Shown piece by piece: positions 1-7,051 of a stretch of DNA of 44,844 bases; the first letter of the stretch is position 1; each line of letters begins with the position of its first letter. The stretch comes from Streptomyces aureocirculatus. GTDB lineage: Bacteria; Actinomycetota; Actinomycetes; Streptomycetales; Streptomycetaceae. Both the position numbers and the translations under genes were made by a program. The notes under the pieces are model-generated. The model saw nothing but the letters and a program-made list of their open reading frames with translations. It did no database searches and was not told where the DNA came from. The stretch is from assembly GCF_000720475.1 (NCBI RefSeq), contig NZ_JOAP01000058.1, positions 1 to 44,844 of the forward strand. The letters run 5' to 3'.

Positions 1-2
1 AT

Positions 3-89
3 CGCCGCTACGAACGCAAGGCCGAGCACTTCCTCGCCTTCACCAGCATCGCCTGCACCCTCATCTGCTACCGCAGACTAGCCAAATGA
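3..89 (+). pseudogene. IS5-family transposase, C-terminal end (cut by window edge)
   Basis: The window opens inside a frame that reads RRYERKAEHFLAFTSIAC and ends LICYRRLAK followed by TGA at 87-89. This is the usual C-terminus of DDE transposases of the IS5 family in Streptomyces: a basic RRYERK block, then a hydrophobic SIACTLICYRRL helix. Only 28 codons are inside the window, so the catalytic residues cannot be judged and the gene may be intact upstream. The right end of the insertion sequence probably lies within about 20 bases after the stop, because a different transposase remnant begins there. The family assignment rests on remembered C-terminal sequence, not on a search. Confidence 0.75.
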
Positions 90-97
90 GATGGCGT

Positions 98-277
98 CTA
101 AGGCGCGTTCCCGACGAAGTCGTCCGGAGCCTGTCTCCCTTCCTCTACCGACACATCCACATGAAGGGCCGCTACGCCTTCGAGATGCCTGAGCTCTCCG
201 ACAGCTCCATGCGGGCTGTGGAGGACCTGGATGACGAACCCGACGACGTGACGGGTGATAGCACCGACGCCAGCTGA
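98..277 (+). pseudogene. Tn3-family transposase C-terminal remnant
   Basis: The frame reads VPDEVVRSLSPFLYRHIHMK, then GRYAFEMPE and an acidic tail, and stops at 275-277. The block LSP..YRHI...GRYAF resembles the extreme C-terminus of Tn3-family transposases of actinobacteria, where it follows the last catalytic region. About 60 residues remain of a protein that is normally near 1,000 residues. An ATG at 86 gives an open frame, but its first codons overlap the end of the neighbouring IS5-type gene and are probably not ancestral. The simplest reading is that the IS5 element inserted into, or recombined with, a Tn3-type element and removed the rest. It could also be the tail of another large transposase. 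Confidence 0.6.
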
Positions 278-741
278 TCCGCGGTCACTTTCGCCACGCC
301 TCACGCGGCATCCTGTCCCGGCACCGTGGGCGTCAGAGGAAACGCCGTCATCTTCCGTCCGTTCTCAGTCACGCTGGGACAGGTACCTTGACGGTGGTAG
401 ACAGAAAAGCCCGCTGACCTGCAGGGATAGGCTCTATCACACGGTTCTGCAATCTTCGGCGTGGCAGCCTTGGCTGCCCCACCGAATCTCTCACCCAGGG
501 GGGCGTACGGGACGTTCTCCGGCCGCCCCTACAGGGAGAACAGCGCTTCGTGGTAGTTCTCGACAGTGTCGCGGCGGGGGAACGCCCACCATGCACCGCC
601 TCATCGATGATAAAGGGGCCCAACAAGATCGTCTGGTGTTCGTCCGCCGGCCTTCATCGGCCGGCCTGGCGGGCGCTTTCACGGCGCGTGGCCGAGACCA
701 ACGTTGGCTGTCGGCGAGAGCTGGCTGCAGTGACAGAAGCC
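278..741. other. Gap with no gene seen; possible terminator hairpin inside
   Basis: Open frames on both strands here (for example 255-1001 plus and 369-626 minus) show neither family motifs nor consistent G/C at third codon positions, so I call none of them. The one structured piece is a stem GCCGGCC (646-652), loop TTCATC, GGCCGGC (659-665). It lies about 75 bases downstream of the minus-strand CoiA-like gene and could end its transcript. Confidence 0.5.
646..665 (-). terminator. Candidate terminator hairpin after the CoiA-like gene
   Basis: Perfect 7-bp all-G/C stem (646-652 with 659-665) and a 6-base loop. There is no U-tract, which is common for Streptomyces terminators. Assigned to the minus strand because the nearest upstream stop on that strand is at 742. 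Confidence 0.35.
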
Positions 742-1962
742 TCACAGCTGGTGCCTTCGTCGGCACGAGAAGTGTTCAGGTAGTCCTTCCGGGCCTGGGA
801 GGCTTGCGGGTTGGCCGCAGAAGCGGCATGGCGGGATTGGTTGCCCCGGTATGTCCACCGGCACCCTTACGGCTTCGGTTTCCTGTGGGCGGGACTCGAG
901 CACGATTGACCGGCTGCCGCGTTTCTGTTTCGGTTCTGCCCTTGCTTCCGAAGCTGGCCGGTCCTCGGTGCACTTGTCGTGTCGATCGCCCTGTCGTATG
1001 AGGGACGGGCGCTCCTTGTCGTGCAGGGCTGGCCCGTTCGCCTCGAGGTACTGCTGCCACTGCTGCGCGGGGAGCCAGCCGTGGTGCCCGCTCCGTTGGA
1101 ATGGGACCCGCTCCCCGGCCGCTGCTTCCACGATGAATCGAGTGAGGGTGAGGCGGCCTTCTCCTGTGAAGGCGCTCGATTGGTGTGCGGGCACGAGGAC
1201 TCGGTGCCAGCCCCCGCAGTAGCCGGTGTCGGTTGGGCTCTCTGGGTCGTAGGGCTTCTCGGGGCACCGGGTGAGCGCGCCGTTCTGGTTGCACTGGCCT
1301 TCTTCCAGGACGAAGTTGCCGTCCTGGACCGCGATGGGGTTCTTCTGCACACGGATGACGGAGGCCGGCAGGTTGGGTGTGCGGACGTAGGGAACGGTTC
1401 CGATGCCTGCGTGGTCGGGGTCGGCGAAGTCCCAGACCGATTGGATGCCGGCGCGGCGCCGGAAGCCCTCCCGCGCACGCATTCCACGCGCCGTTTGGGT
1501 GCTCAGTTGAGGTTCGTAGCCCAGGACGATGCCGTTGGCGCCGTTGATGCGTACGTCGAGGCGTGCGTGTCCATCGGGTGTCTGAGACTCGATGTCGGCC
1601 TGGAAGCCGTGATCTTCTGAATCCTTCGCGACGCGTTCCTTGCGGGCGAGGTGTTCGTCGGACTCGTGGCTGATGGGCTTATCTCCAGGCTTCCGGTAGT
1701 GGGAGGCAAGCCATATACCGTCACGCTGGACGAGGTACATGGGAACGCGCCGTCCGCGAAGGTCCCGGCAGTCGGGGCAGATGAGGCCGCGCTTGTCGAC
1801 GGGGACACGCTTTCGCATGCGCAGGAGCCCGTTCAGGAGGTCCTGGCCCTGGGGGACACCGAGATCGGCACGATCCAAGTCGAGGTTGCAGCCTGCCGGT
1901 TCGTAGTAGACGGGGTTTCGGAAGAGGTCGTCGTCGCTATCGATCTGCAGTTCGTCGTCCAT
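742..1962 (-). CDS. CoiA-like zinc-finger / nuclease-fold protein
   Basis: 406 residues. The ATG at 1962 follows GGGGAG with a 5-base gap. Visible features in order: a zinc knuckle ICPDC (residues 61-65); a segment with H99 and E103 in HESDEHLARKERVA; LDVRI with D136; then GYEPQ (E150, Q152) and a VWDF segment near 177. This order (H/E helix, D, E-x-Q, RxxxY/F, VW) is what I know from CoiA-like competence/PD-(D/E)xK proteins. A second part, about residues 215-300, is uncharacterised but contains CNQNG...C and YCGGWHRVL. The C-terminus holds another Cys pair, CRFCG. I infer nucleic-acid binding and possible nuclease activity; in CoiA the E-x-K lysine is also replaced by Q. It is divergent from an AbiJ-NTD3/kinase gene, 173 bases away, which suggests shared control. 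It could instead be a non-catalytic zinc protein. Confidence 0.6.
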   Translation of the reverse strand: MDDELQIDSDDDLFRNPVYYEPAGCNLDLDRADLGVPQGQDLLNGLLRMRKRVPVDKRGLICPDCRDLRGRRVPMYLVQRDGIWLASHYRKPGDKPISHESDEHLARKERVAKDSEDHGFQADIESQTPDGHARLDVRINGANGIVLGYEPQLSTQTARGMRAREGFRRRAGIQSVWDFADPDHAGIGTVPYVRTPNLPASVIRVQKNPIAVQDGNFVLEEGQCNQNGALTRCPEKPYDPESPTDTGYCGGWHRVLVPAHQSSAFTGEGRLTLTRFIVEAAAGERVPFQRSGHHGWLPAQQWQQYLEANGPALHDKERPSLIRQGDRHDKCTEDRPASEARAEPKQKRGSRSIVLESRPQETEAVRVPVDIPGQPIPPCRFCGQPASLPGPEGLPEHFSCRRRHQL

Positions 1963-2135
1963 GGGTGCTCCCCGTAGCCGCCGCGAGCAGGGCTCACAAC
2001 GTTACGGGCAGGTTCTGACAACCAGGGCTGGAACGGGTGGACATCCGTGCTGCCAGTGCGAGTCGGAGGCGGCGGTCGGGAACGCACTTCACGGAGGAAG
2101 CACACTGCGGCGCCTGCGGAAACAGTCATATCCTC
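1963..2135. promoter_or_regulatory. Divergent intergenic region of the CoiA-like / kinase pair
   Basis: 173 bases separate the two divergent starts, so both promoters should lie here. I see no convincing -10/-35 pair or long palindrome. A GGAGGAAG block at about 2093-2100 resembles a ribosome binding site, but it is some 36 bases before the chosen plus-strand start. Confidence 0.4.
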
Positions 2136-4253
2136 ATGCGTATGCCACCGCCTTCCAGAGACCTGGTCAGCCGCGTCACTCGTGTGAGGTTCCGTTCGCT
2201 CGCGACGAACCTGACCGTCCGTACGATCGCAGAGGCGTGGCAAAGCAACAACTTCGCACCCGTACCGGATGACGAACTGCGGTATGTGGATACCAGCGTT
2301 CGCCGCACCACTTTCGAGTCTCACGCGGCAGCCGTTGACTGGACCGACCGTGGCCACGTAACCAGAGCGCTACGCGTGTTCGAGGACATCATTCGGACCG
2401 GGCAGAGGGAGGCGTGGGGTGGGTCCTGGCTGGAGGATCTGTCAGAGGCGCTACAGCGCGACGGCCTGCAGATCAATGAGCGCGGCCGGATCACCGAGAT
2501 ATCAGGCTCCTGGGCGCCCACAGCCCTCAGCCGGAGTTCGTTCCGCGCGGACAATGGCAGAGGCACGCTCACCGAGGTGACCAGGCGTCGCATCGTCGAC
2601 GTTCTCAACACGGCGGACTGGACCGGAGGGCTGGGCGACCTCCCATTCCTGGAACGACTTTATGACCTGGATGCCTTGCCGAGCCATGACTCGCGATTCG
2701 CGACGGCACGCGAGGACATCTCGAAGCACCGGTATGCCAACGAAGATTGGGACAACGACTGGATCTTCAGTGACGACCGGTTCGGTCTGCGCCGCGGCCA
2801 GGACGAGACACTGCTCCGATTCCTCAGCGAGACCCTGCACCCTGCGGTGCGCACGGACGAGGAGGAGGTTGCGAGACTCTTGGCCGCGCTCAACCGGGTC
2901 CTGGCGCCTGATGGATACCAACTGGAACCCATAGCAGTTATCAGCGGAAGCCCGGTCTATCGGGCCCGCCGCCGAGCAGACACCGTGACGTCCCAGCAGA
3001 CGGTTGGAGACACTGCTGTTCCTGCAGACCCAGACCCGAAGCCCGGAACACGACACACCCCTGCGGGGTTGACTCAGGCCGCTTCGGTGGTGGCGACCGG
3101 GGACACATCGCGGGTGCGACAGCTGGCCCGAGGGGAGCGCAAGGACTACTCGTGCGAACGGCTGCCGTTCGCTGACGGCGGTCAAGCAGACGTCTTTCGC
3201 GCGATACACAAGCAGACGGGCGCCACAGTCGTACTCAAGAAGCTTCGTGACCGAAACCCTCCAGAACGCAAGCGCGCTCGCATGCGGCGCGAGATTACTC
3301 TGGGCCGCTGGCTCGACGGACACCCCCACGCCATGCCGATCTTGGATGCAGACGCGCACCACTCCTGGTTTGTCATGCCCTACGCCCCCTTGACCGCCGA
3401 GCAGGCGAGAGGTCAGCTGGCCGAGACGTCCGAACTGGCGCAATTGGTCGATGCTTTGTTTTCGGTATTGTCCGCAGCCCATCAGGCCGGGTGGATCCAT
3501 CGCGATATCAAGCCTGCCAACGTGCTGAATTACGAGGGACGTTGGGTGCTGGCGGACTGGGGCATCGCCCGCCGCCCGCGCGGTCAGACAACTGACCCGC
3601 AACGCACCCGCGTCGGCGTCCGCTTCGGCTCGGACGGCTTCGCCGCACCGGAACTCTCGGTCGACGCACACAGCGCCACGGACGCCGCCGATGTGTACAG
3701 CATCGGACAGCTGATCGGCTGGGTCGTGACTGGGGAGATGCCAGCCATCAACGTGCCTCTCCTGCCCAAAGCCGGACCCTGGAGAAGCATCGTGCGGCAC
3801 GCGACCCAGAGCGATCCCTGTCGCCGGCCTCGCACGGTTCAGGCGCTGCGCCAGCTCGTTCACCAGGAAACGCACCCTCCGGCACAGCCCGCTCTCGTGA
3901 CGGCAACGACCCTGCAGCGTGATCTGGAAGCGGGCTCTGCTGCCGCTGCGCACGAACTGGTCTCCCTGGACGCGAGGCATTCCGACGACGCGGCACTCTA
4001 CTGCGACCTGCTGGTCAAACTGCCGCTGCAGCATCTCCTGCCAGCCCTGTTGGCCAACACTCAGCACGCCACCGACGTCGTTCGGGCCATGGCCGCACTT
4101 CTGGGCACCCACAGGTCTCCCGAGCGGGGAGAAGTCGACGCCGCCATCATGTGGCTCATCGGCATCGCGCAACGAGCGGCAGCAACGGGTGCGCTCGCCC
4201 TTCTCGAAGAGTGCTGCAACGGAGCCTTCGACTGGGACCAGTGGGGACCGTAA
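2136..4253 (+). CDS. AbiJ_NTD3-like domain fused to Ser/Thr protein kinase
   Basis: 705 residues from the ATG at 2136; ATGs at 2142 and 2037 are alternatives and no strong ribosome site decides. Residues about 10-135 form an N-terminal region typically found ahead of AbiJ-type domains (RFRSLATNLTVRTIAEAW, SVRRTT, VDWTDRGHVTRALRVFE). Residues about 145-280 match the AbiJ_NTD3 pattern: TEVTRRRIVDVL, FLERLYDLDALPS.DSRF, WDNDWIF, RFLSETLHPAVR and GSPVYRARR. Residues about 340-545 are a kinase: glycine loop GGQADVF, VVLK lysine (about 368), HRDIKPANV (about 455), DWG in place of DFG (about 474) and APE (about 504). No membrane segment is seen, so the protein is probably cytoplasmic. AbiJ-type domains are linked to abortive infection; a defence role here is inference. 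The reading frame continues after the TAA stop (see 4254-4472). Confidence 0.75.
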   Translation: MRMPPPSRDLVSRVTRVRFRSLATNLTVRTIAEAWQSNNFAPVPDDELRYVDTSVRRTTFESHAAAVDWTDRGHVTRALRVFEDIIRTGQREAWGGSWLEDLSEALQRDGLQINERGRITEISGSWAPTALSRSSFRADNGRGTLTEVTRRRIVDVLNTADWTGGLGDLPFLERLYDLDALPSHDSRFATAREDISKHRYANEDWDNDWIFSDDRFGLRRGQDETLLRFLSETLHPAVRTDEEEVARLLAALNRVLAPDGYQLEPIAVISGSPVYRARRRADTVTSQQTVGDTAVPADPDPKPGTRHTPAGLTQAASVVATGDTSRVRQLARGERKDYSCERLPFADGGQADVFRAIHKQTGATVVLKKLRDRNPPERKRARMRREITLGRWLDGHPHAMPILDADAHHSWFVMPYAPLTAEQARGQLAETSELAQLVDALFSVLSAAHQAGWIHRDIKPANVLNYEGRWVLADWGIARRPRGQTTDPQRTRVGVRFGSDGFAAPELSVDAHSATDAADVYSIGQLIGWVVTGEMPAINVPLLPKAGPWRSIVRHATQSDPCRRPRTVQALRQLVHQETHPPAQPALVTATTLQRDLEAGSAAAAHELVSLDARHSDDAALYCDLLVKLPLQHLLPALLANTQHATDVVRAMAALLGTHRSPERGEVDAAIMWLIGIAQRAAATGALALLEECCNGAFDWDQWGP

Positions 4254-4472
4254 AGAGAGATTGCGGCGTGGCTACGCACCTTGACCGGTGACAATGCCAG
4301 CTCGGTCGCATCTATGCTGCGCCAGCATCCAGACTGTGCCCGACATTTCAGTCATCTCATCGACGATGCGTTCGTCGACCACAGGATCCGGGCCGCGCTG
4401 ACGGATGCAAGCAGCGCCGATCGGGCGCACGTAAACGACGAGTCCCGTACCGCCGCACCCGAACTGCCGTGA
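4254..4472 (+). other. In-frame coding extension beyond the TAA of the kinase gene
   Basis: After the TAA at 4251-4253 the same frame stays open for 72 codons: REIAAWLRTLTGDNASSVA, then a leucine/histidine-rich helix (MLRQHPDCARHFSHLIDD) and a stop at 4470-4472. The residues before the stop (FDWDQWGP) run naturally into this block, and composition and helix pattern continue without a break. TAA is the rarest stop in Streptomyces. I infer that the ancestral protein was about 73 residues longer and that one base change (CAA, GAA or AAA to TAA) cut it. Alternatives are a separate small gene from the ATG at 4314 or chance. Confidence 0.45.
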
Positions 4473-4646
4473 ATCGCCGTGAAATCGGTCAGGAGCCGGG
4501 CGCGCGGGTCGGTCACGCAAGGACCTTCGCCGATCCACTGGGTTGAGACTTCGAATACCTCCCTCAACGGCGCGGGAGCCCTGTGCGTTGCGGTCCTCAT
4601 AATGACTCGGCCTGGGGCACTCGATCAGTGGCCACCCTGAAAACGC
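4473..4646. other. Short gap, nothing recognised
   Basis: No gene, repeat or convincing hairpin seen between the end of the kinase extension and the small minus-strand membrane gene. Confidence 0.5.
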
Positions 4647-4799
4647 TCACTGCCCCATGAAAAACCATGTGGCCAGGGCGGAGGCCAGGCCCACGGCTAG
4701 GGTGATTGCCTTGGTCGGGAAGTGGTCCGCCTTGACGTACAGGGTCCCTACCCGGAGTTCAAAGTACGGGTTCGGGTCAGGAGGCGTGGGCGTCTTCAC
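4647..4799 (-). CDS. Small membrane protein of the integrative element
   Basis: 50 residues from a GTG at 4799, chosen because GAAAGG lies about 9 bases upstream; a longer frame to 4874 has no ribosome site. The N-terminal half is proline-rich (VKTPTPPDPNPYFELRVGTL), then a single hydrophobic helix at about residues 33-49 (TLAVGLASALATWFFM) ends almost at the C-terminus. Third codon positions are mostly G/C. Short proteins of this type are common beside the regulatory genes of actinobacterial integrative elements, but I know no assigned function. The orientation is opposite to the GntR-like gene downstream, so it may be transcribed from the 4.8-5.0 kb region. Confidence 0.55.
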   Translation of the reverse strand: MKTPTPPDPNPYFELRVGTLYVKADHFPTKAITLAVGLASALATWFFMGQ

Positions 4800-5161
4800 G
4801 GGGACATGCCTTTCTGCGCACCAACGTCCCTCGCGCTGATGCGTGCACATACCCAAGCACAAGTCTCGGAGCAACGCCTAGCCCTGCTGGTCAGCAAGCT
4901 GGCGGCACAAGTGGCCTATGGCAGGTACTGATTTCGGTACGTGGTCACCCTGGCATGCTGACGGAAATGACAGATTCGCAGTATCGAGAACCTGTCACGA
5001 CAGCTTGCGGCCCTGCGGATAACGGGCCTGGGGTCTGTGACGTGCTCTCACCTGGTGCGTGACCCCCAGGCCCGTTATCCGGCTCTCGCCCGGCCGCCCG
5101 GCCGGGTTGGTGGTACCACCCTGAGAAAAGTGCGCGACTCGGAAGACTTGTGCGTCTTTTG
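4800..5161. other. Non-coding stretch holding a large inverted repeat
   Basis: Open frames here look like shadows. The main feature is the long inverted repeat at 5017-5080, listed separately. The rest shows nothing I recognise. Confidence 0.5.
5017..5080. repeat. Long hairpin: 19/20-base arms, 25-base loop
   Basis: Left arm 5017-5035 reads GGATAACGGGCCTGGGGTC. Right arm 5061-5080 is its reverse complement except for one extra C (a run of five against four). The stem is far longer than a normal Streptomyces terminator and has no T-run on either side. It sits between two small genes of an integrative element, where origins of replication or transfer and terminators are all plausible. Confidence 0.7.
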
Positions 5162-5365
5162 ATGGTGGTACTACCCCCGCTGATAGTCGCGGCAGGTGCG
5201 ACCGCATCTGCGATCGCAGACGGGCTCGGGCTGAGGCGGGCACACCGTGACGTCGCGGTGTGGTCAGCCGGCGCCGTTAGCGGGCTACCGCTGGCGGAGG
5301 TCGCGGTCCTGTCGTGGCGGCGCGCTGGTCTAGCGCGCTGTGCCCGCATGCTGGGGGATGCGTAA
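5162..5365 (+). CDS. Possible small membrane protein
   Basis: 67 residues from an ATG at 5162 (an ATG at 5150 is three codons longer in effect plus one). The N-terminus is strongly hydrophobic (MVVLPPLIVAAGATASAIAD), followed by a mixed segment with a second weak hydrophobic stretch (VWSAGAVSGLPLAEVAVL) and a basic C-terminal tail. About three quarters of third positions are G/C, better than the opposite strand but weaker than in neighbouring real genes. There is no good ribosome site, only CGGAAG about 17 bases upstream. I do not recognise a family. It may be a membrane protein of the mobile element or a chance frame. Confidence 0.35.
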   Translation: MVVLPPLIVAAGATASAIADGLGLRRAHRDVAVWSAGAVSGLPLAEVAVLSWRRAGLARCARMLGDA

Positions 5366-5369
5366 ACGA

Positions 5370-5401
5370 CTGACGCACCTGCCTTGAGTCAGTTGCGTCA
5401 G
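5370..5401. repeat. Inverted repeat of the CTGACGCA motif
   Basis: CTGACGCA at 5370-5377 and its exact reverse complement TGCGTCAG at 5394-5401, 16 bases apart. The same heptamer recurs at 7102, 7247 (inverted), 7477, 7488 and 7508. Confidence 0.6.
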
Positions 5402-5451
5402 CGCCTCATGCATTAACCGAGTTAGGCAAGCGTTCGGCGGCCTGATGGCGC

Positions 5452-5487
5452 GCCAACCTAGCGTACTGACCAGTGCGCCAGGTTGGC
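5452..5487. repeat. Inverted repeat GCCAACCT / AGGTTGGC
   Basis: Perfect 8-bp arms at 5452-5459 and 5480-5487 with a 20-base loop. It could be an operator or a weak hairpin. Confidence 0.4.
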
Positions 5488-5533
5488 GGTCGAGGTCGTG
5501 TTGACCTGCGGTTCATTGGGTTTCTGTTCAAGA

Positions 5534-5559
5534 GTTGCGTACGCAGGTGCGTACGCAAC
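5534..5559. promoter_or_regulatory. Perfect palindrome, 12-bp arms and 2-base centre
   Basis: Left arm GTTGCGTACGCA (5534-5545), GG centre, right arm TGCGTACGCAAC (5548-5559). Each arm is itself nearly palindromic (TGCGTACGCA twice), so two dimer sites could be stacked. This is a probable operator, with the GntR-like protein encoded at 5988 the obvious candidate ligand by position. Confidence 0.65.
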
Positions 5560-5620
5560 CTCGACGTTGCGGTTGCCCTCAGTGCAACCGAATCGCCTTC
5601 AGTGCAACTGGTAAAGCTCT

Positions 5621-5642
5621 CTCCGCTAGTCGACTAGCGGAG
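5621..5642. promoter_or_regulatory. Perfect 22-bp palindrome
   Basis: The sequence CTCCGCTAGTC is followed directly by its reverse complement GACTAGCGGAG, with no loop. It lies 57 bases before the ATG at 5699, immediately after the second CAGTGCAAC repeat, so it is placed to act as an operator. Confidence 0.65.
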
Positions 5643-5698
5643 GGTCAGAACATGTTCCGACGGGGTCTCATGACTTGGCATGGCGGTGGTCGGCGGGC

Positions 5699-5929
5699 AT
5701 GAATTCCCGGCAACTGGCGGAGCCCCTGGGTCAAGGTCCTGAAGCGGGACCGCCTGGTAGTCCCCCTGGGCGGCTGGGAGCGTCCCGACGGCCCGCCCGG
5801 GGGTGCACCTATCACCCTGCGATGCGCGTGCACCAACCCTCCACGAACTTGCCAATTCGGCCCGCGCATCGCATCCCTGGGCGGATCACCTGCAACGTGT
5901 GCGGTGCCAAGTTCCAAGAGAAGTAGAAC
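5699..5929 (+). pseudogene. Small zinc-ribbon protein gene with two compensating frameshifts
   Basis: The frame from ATG 5699 to TAG 5927-5929 gives a poor middle. The overlapping frame reads NWRSPWVKVLKRDRLVVPLG, then GGWERPDGPPGGAPITLRCA and CTNPP, with strongly G/C third positions. At about 5840 the first frame becomes the good one again: LPIRPAHRIPGRITCNVCGA then KFQEK and a stop. Joined, this would be a protein of about 76 residues with CxC and CNVCG metal-binding pairs. So one +1 and one -1 change appear to cancel, at about 5710 and about 5840. Either the gene is damaged, the sequence has errors here, or the middle is a chance frame. The position between palindromes and the GntR-like gene fits an element-encoded small protein. 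Confidence 0.45.
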
Positions 5930-5987
5930 CACGGCCTACGCGCGGCGGTACCGTGGTTCCGCTTCATGAAGGCAAGGGGAGAGGGCG

Positions 5988-6995
5988 ATGGCCAAACCGG
6001 CAAGGTACGTGGCGGTGGCGGAGGCTCTCCGCAAGGACATCCAGGAGGGGGCCTACGCGGAGGGCCTGGACCTGGGGACGGCGGGCCTGGCGGCCAGGCA
6101 TGCCACCAACGCGGCAACTGTGACCACGGCACTGGAGGTCTTGACCGGGGAGGGTGTGGTCGTTCGAGACGGAGACGCCTGGGAGGTAGCAGAGGGCCTG
6201 TTCCCGCCTCACACATCCGCCGGCCAAAATGCCGCAACACCTTTGGTGGTCACGGAATCCGCGAAGGGCTTGACGGCCGGAATGGCGACCAAGGCGGAGG
6301 CGCTGAAGGGGTCGGAGGTGGCCACCCGGGAGGCTCCCAAGGTCCTGGAGGGTCGCGTGGTCACGGAGCATGTCGACCCGAATGCGGAACGGGCCCTGAA
6401 GCGGGAGGACGTGGCCCGGGTGTACCAGGAGACCAAGATCCTAGGCCGGACGTGGCTGGACACGGAGACCCGGGCGACGAAGGCCAAGCGGGACATGTCC
6501 GCCAAGCTGATGGAACTCCGCGAGATGTTCACGTACAAGGGAGACCCCGACTACAACGGCAAGTCATCGGAGTACCAGGCCCTGGCCGCCCTCCTGTACC
6601 AGGACCTGGGCGCGGACAAAGCAGCCCAGCGCGCAATCCTCCACCACGTCGAGGATCGCAAGCGGGAGGTGATCCCACCGTCCAAGTGGGACAAGTTCGG
6701 CGTGGACCCGCTTTCCCGGGGACAGCGTGCCAGCCTGGAAAAGAAGACTGCCAAGGCCCTGACGGAGGTCTCCGACACCGCCAAGGCCACGGCCGGAGAG
6801 GCCCGCAAGGGCAAGGCCACCGGGGCACAGCTCGTGACCCTGGCCCGCCAGATCGAACACGGGGTTGCTGTGTTTTCCATGGCATCCCTCCGTGTCATGA
6901 CCCCGGCCCAGCGAAAGGCGTTCCGAGACCAGATGAAGGCCACCCGGGACCAGGCGGACGCTGCGCTCCGGGAGCTGGACTCCCTGGACGACTAA
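5988..6995 (+). CDS. GntR-like DNA-binding protein of the integrative element
   Basis: 335 residues. The ATG at 5988 follows GGGGAGAGGG closely. Residues 1-72 look like a GntR-type winged helix: RYVAVAEALRKDIQEGAY, GTAGLAARHATNAATVTTAL and a wing GVVVRDGDAWEV. The remaining 260 residues do not match a GntR effector domain that I know. They are charged and mostly helical (REDVARVYQETKIL, KAKRDMSAKLMELREM, RKAFRDQMKATRDQADAALR), suggesting a coiled or oligomerising segment. GntR-like regulators such as KorSA control replication and transfer in actinobacterial integrative elements, but this C-terminus is longer than theirs, so a partition or replication-accessory role is also possible. Palindromes 350-450 bases upstream are candidate targets. 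Confidence 0.6.
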   Translation: MAKPARYVAVAEALRKDIQEGAYAEGLDLGTAGLAARHATNAATVTTALEVLTGEGVVVRDGDAWEVAEGLFPPHTSAGQNAATPLVVTESAKGLTAGMATKAEALKGSEVATREAPKVLEGRVVTEHVDPNAERALKREDVARVYQETKILGRTWLDTETRATKAKRDMSAKLMELREMFTYKGDPDYNGKSSEYQALAALLYQDLGADKAAQRAILHHVEDRKREVIPPSKWDKFGVDPLSRGQRASLEKKTAKALTEVSDTAKATAGEARKGKATGAQLVTLARQIEHGVAVFSMASLRVMTPAQRKAFRDQMKATRDQADAALRELDSLDD

Positions 6996-7028
6996 GCCCA
7001 GACCCCACTAAAGTCCCTATTCCCTCAC

Positions 7029-7051
7029 GAAACGGGGCCTTTTCGCGTTTC
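7029..7051 (+). terminator. Weak terminator-like hairpin after the GntR-like gene
   Basis: Stem GAAACG (7029-7034) with CGTTTC (7046-7051), loop of 11 bases containing CCTTTT. It lies about 35 bases after the stop at 6995. The stem is short, so the call is tentative. Confidence 0.3.

Larger units (their letters stand above)
5366..5698. promoter_or_regulatory. Regulatory region rich in palindromes
   Basis: 333 bases with no gene but four separate symmetric elements: CTGACGCA/TGCGTCAG (5370-5401), GCCAACCT/AGGTTGGC (5452-5487), a 12-bp-arm palindrome (5534-5559) and a 22-bp palindrome (5621-5642). A direct repeat CAGTGCAAC also occurs twice, at 5580-5588 and 5600-5608. The density suggests an operator or replication/partition control region serving the genes downstream, including the GntR-like protein. 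Confidence 0.6.

Noticed and set aside
255..1001. Plus-strand open frame of 248 codons
   Set aside because: Arg/Pro/Gly-rich with no family motif and antisense to the CoiA-like gene at its right end; third-position bias belongs to the other strand.
979..1620. Plus-strand open frame of 213 codons
   Set aside because: Complete antisense of the CoiA-like gene, which has the motifs and ribosome site.
2502..4172. Minus-strand open frame of 556 codons
   Set aside because: Antisense of the AbiJ-kinase gene; no motif of its own.
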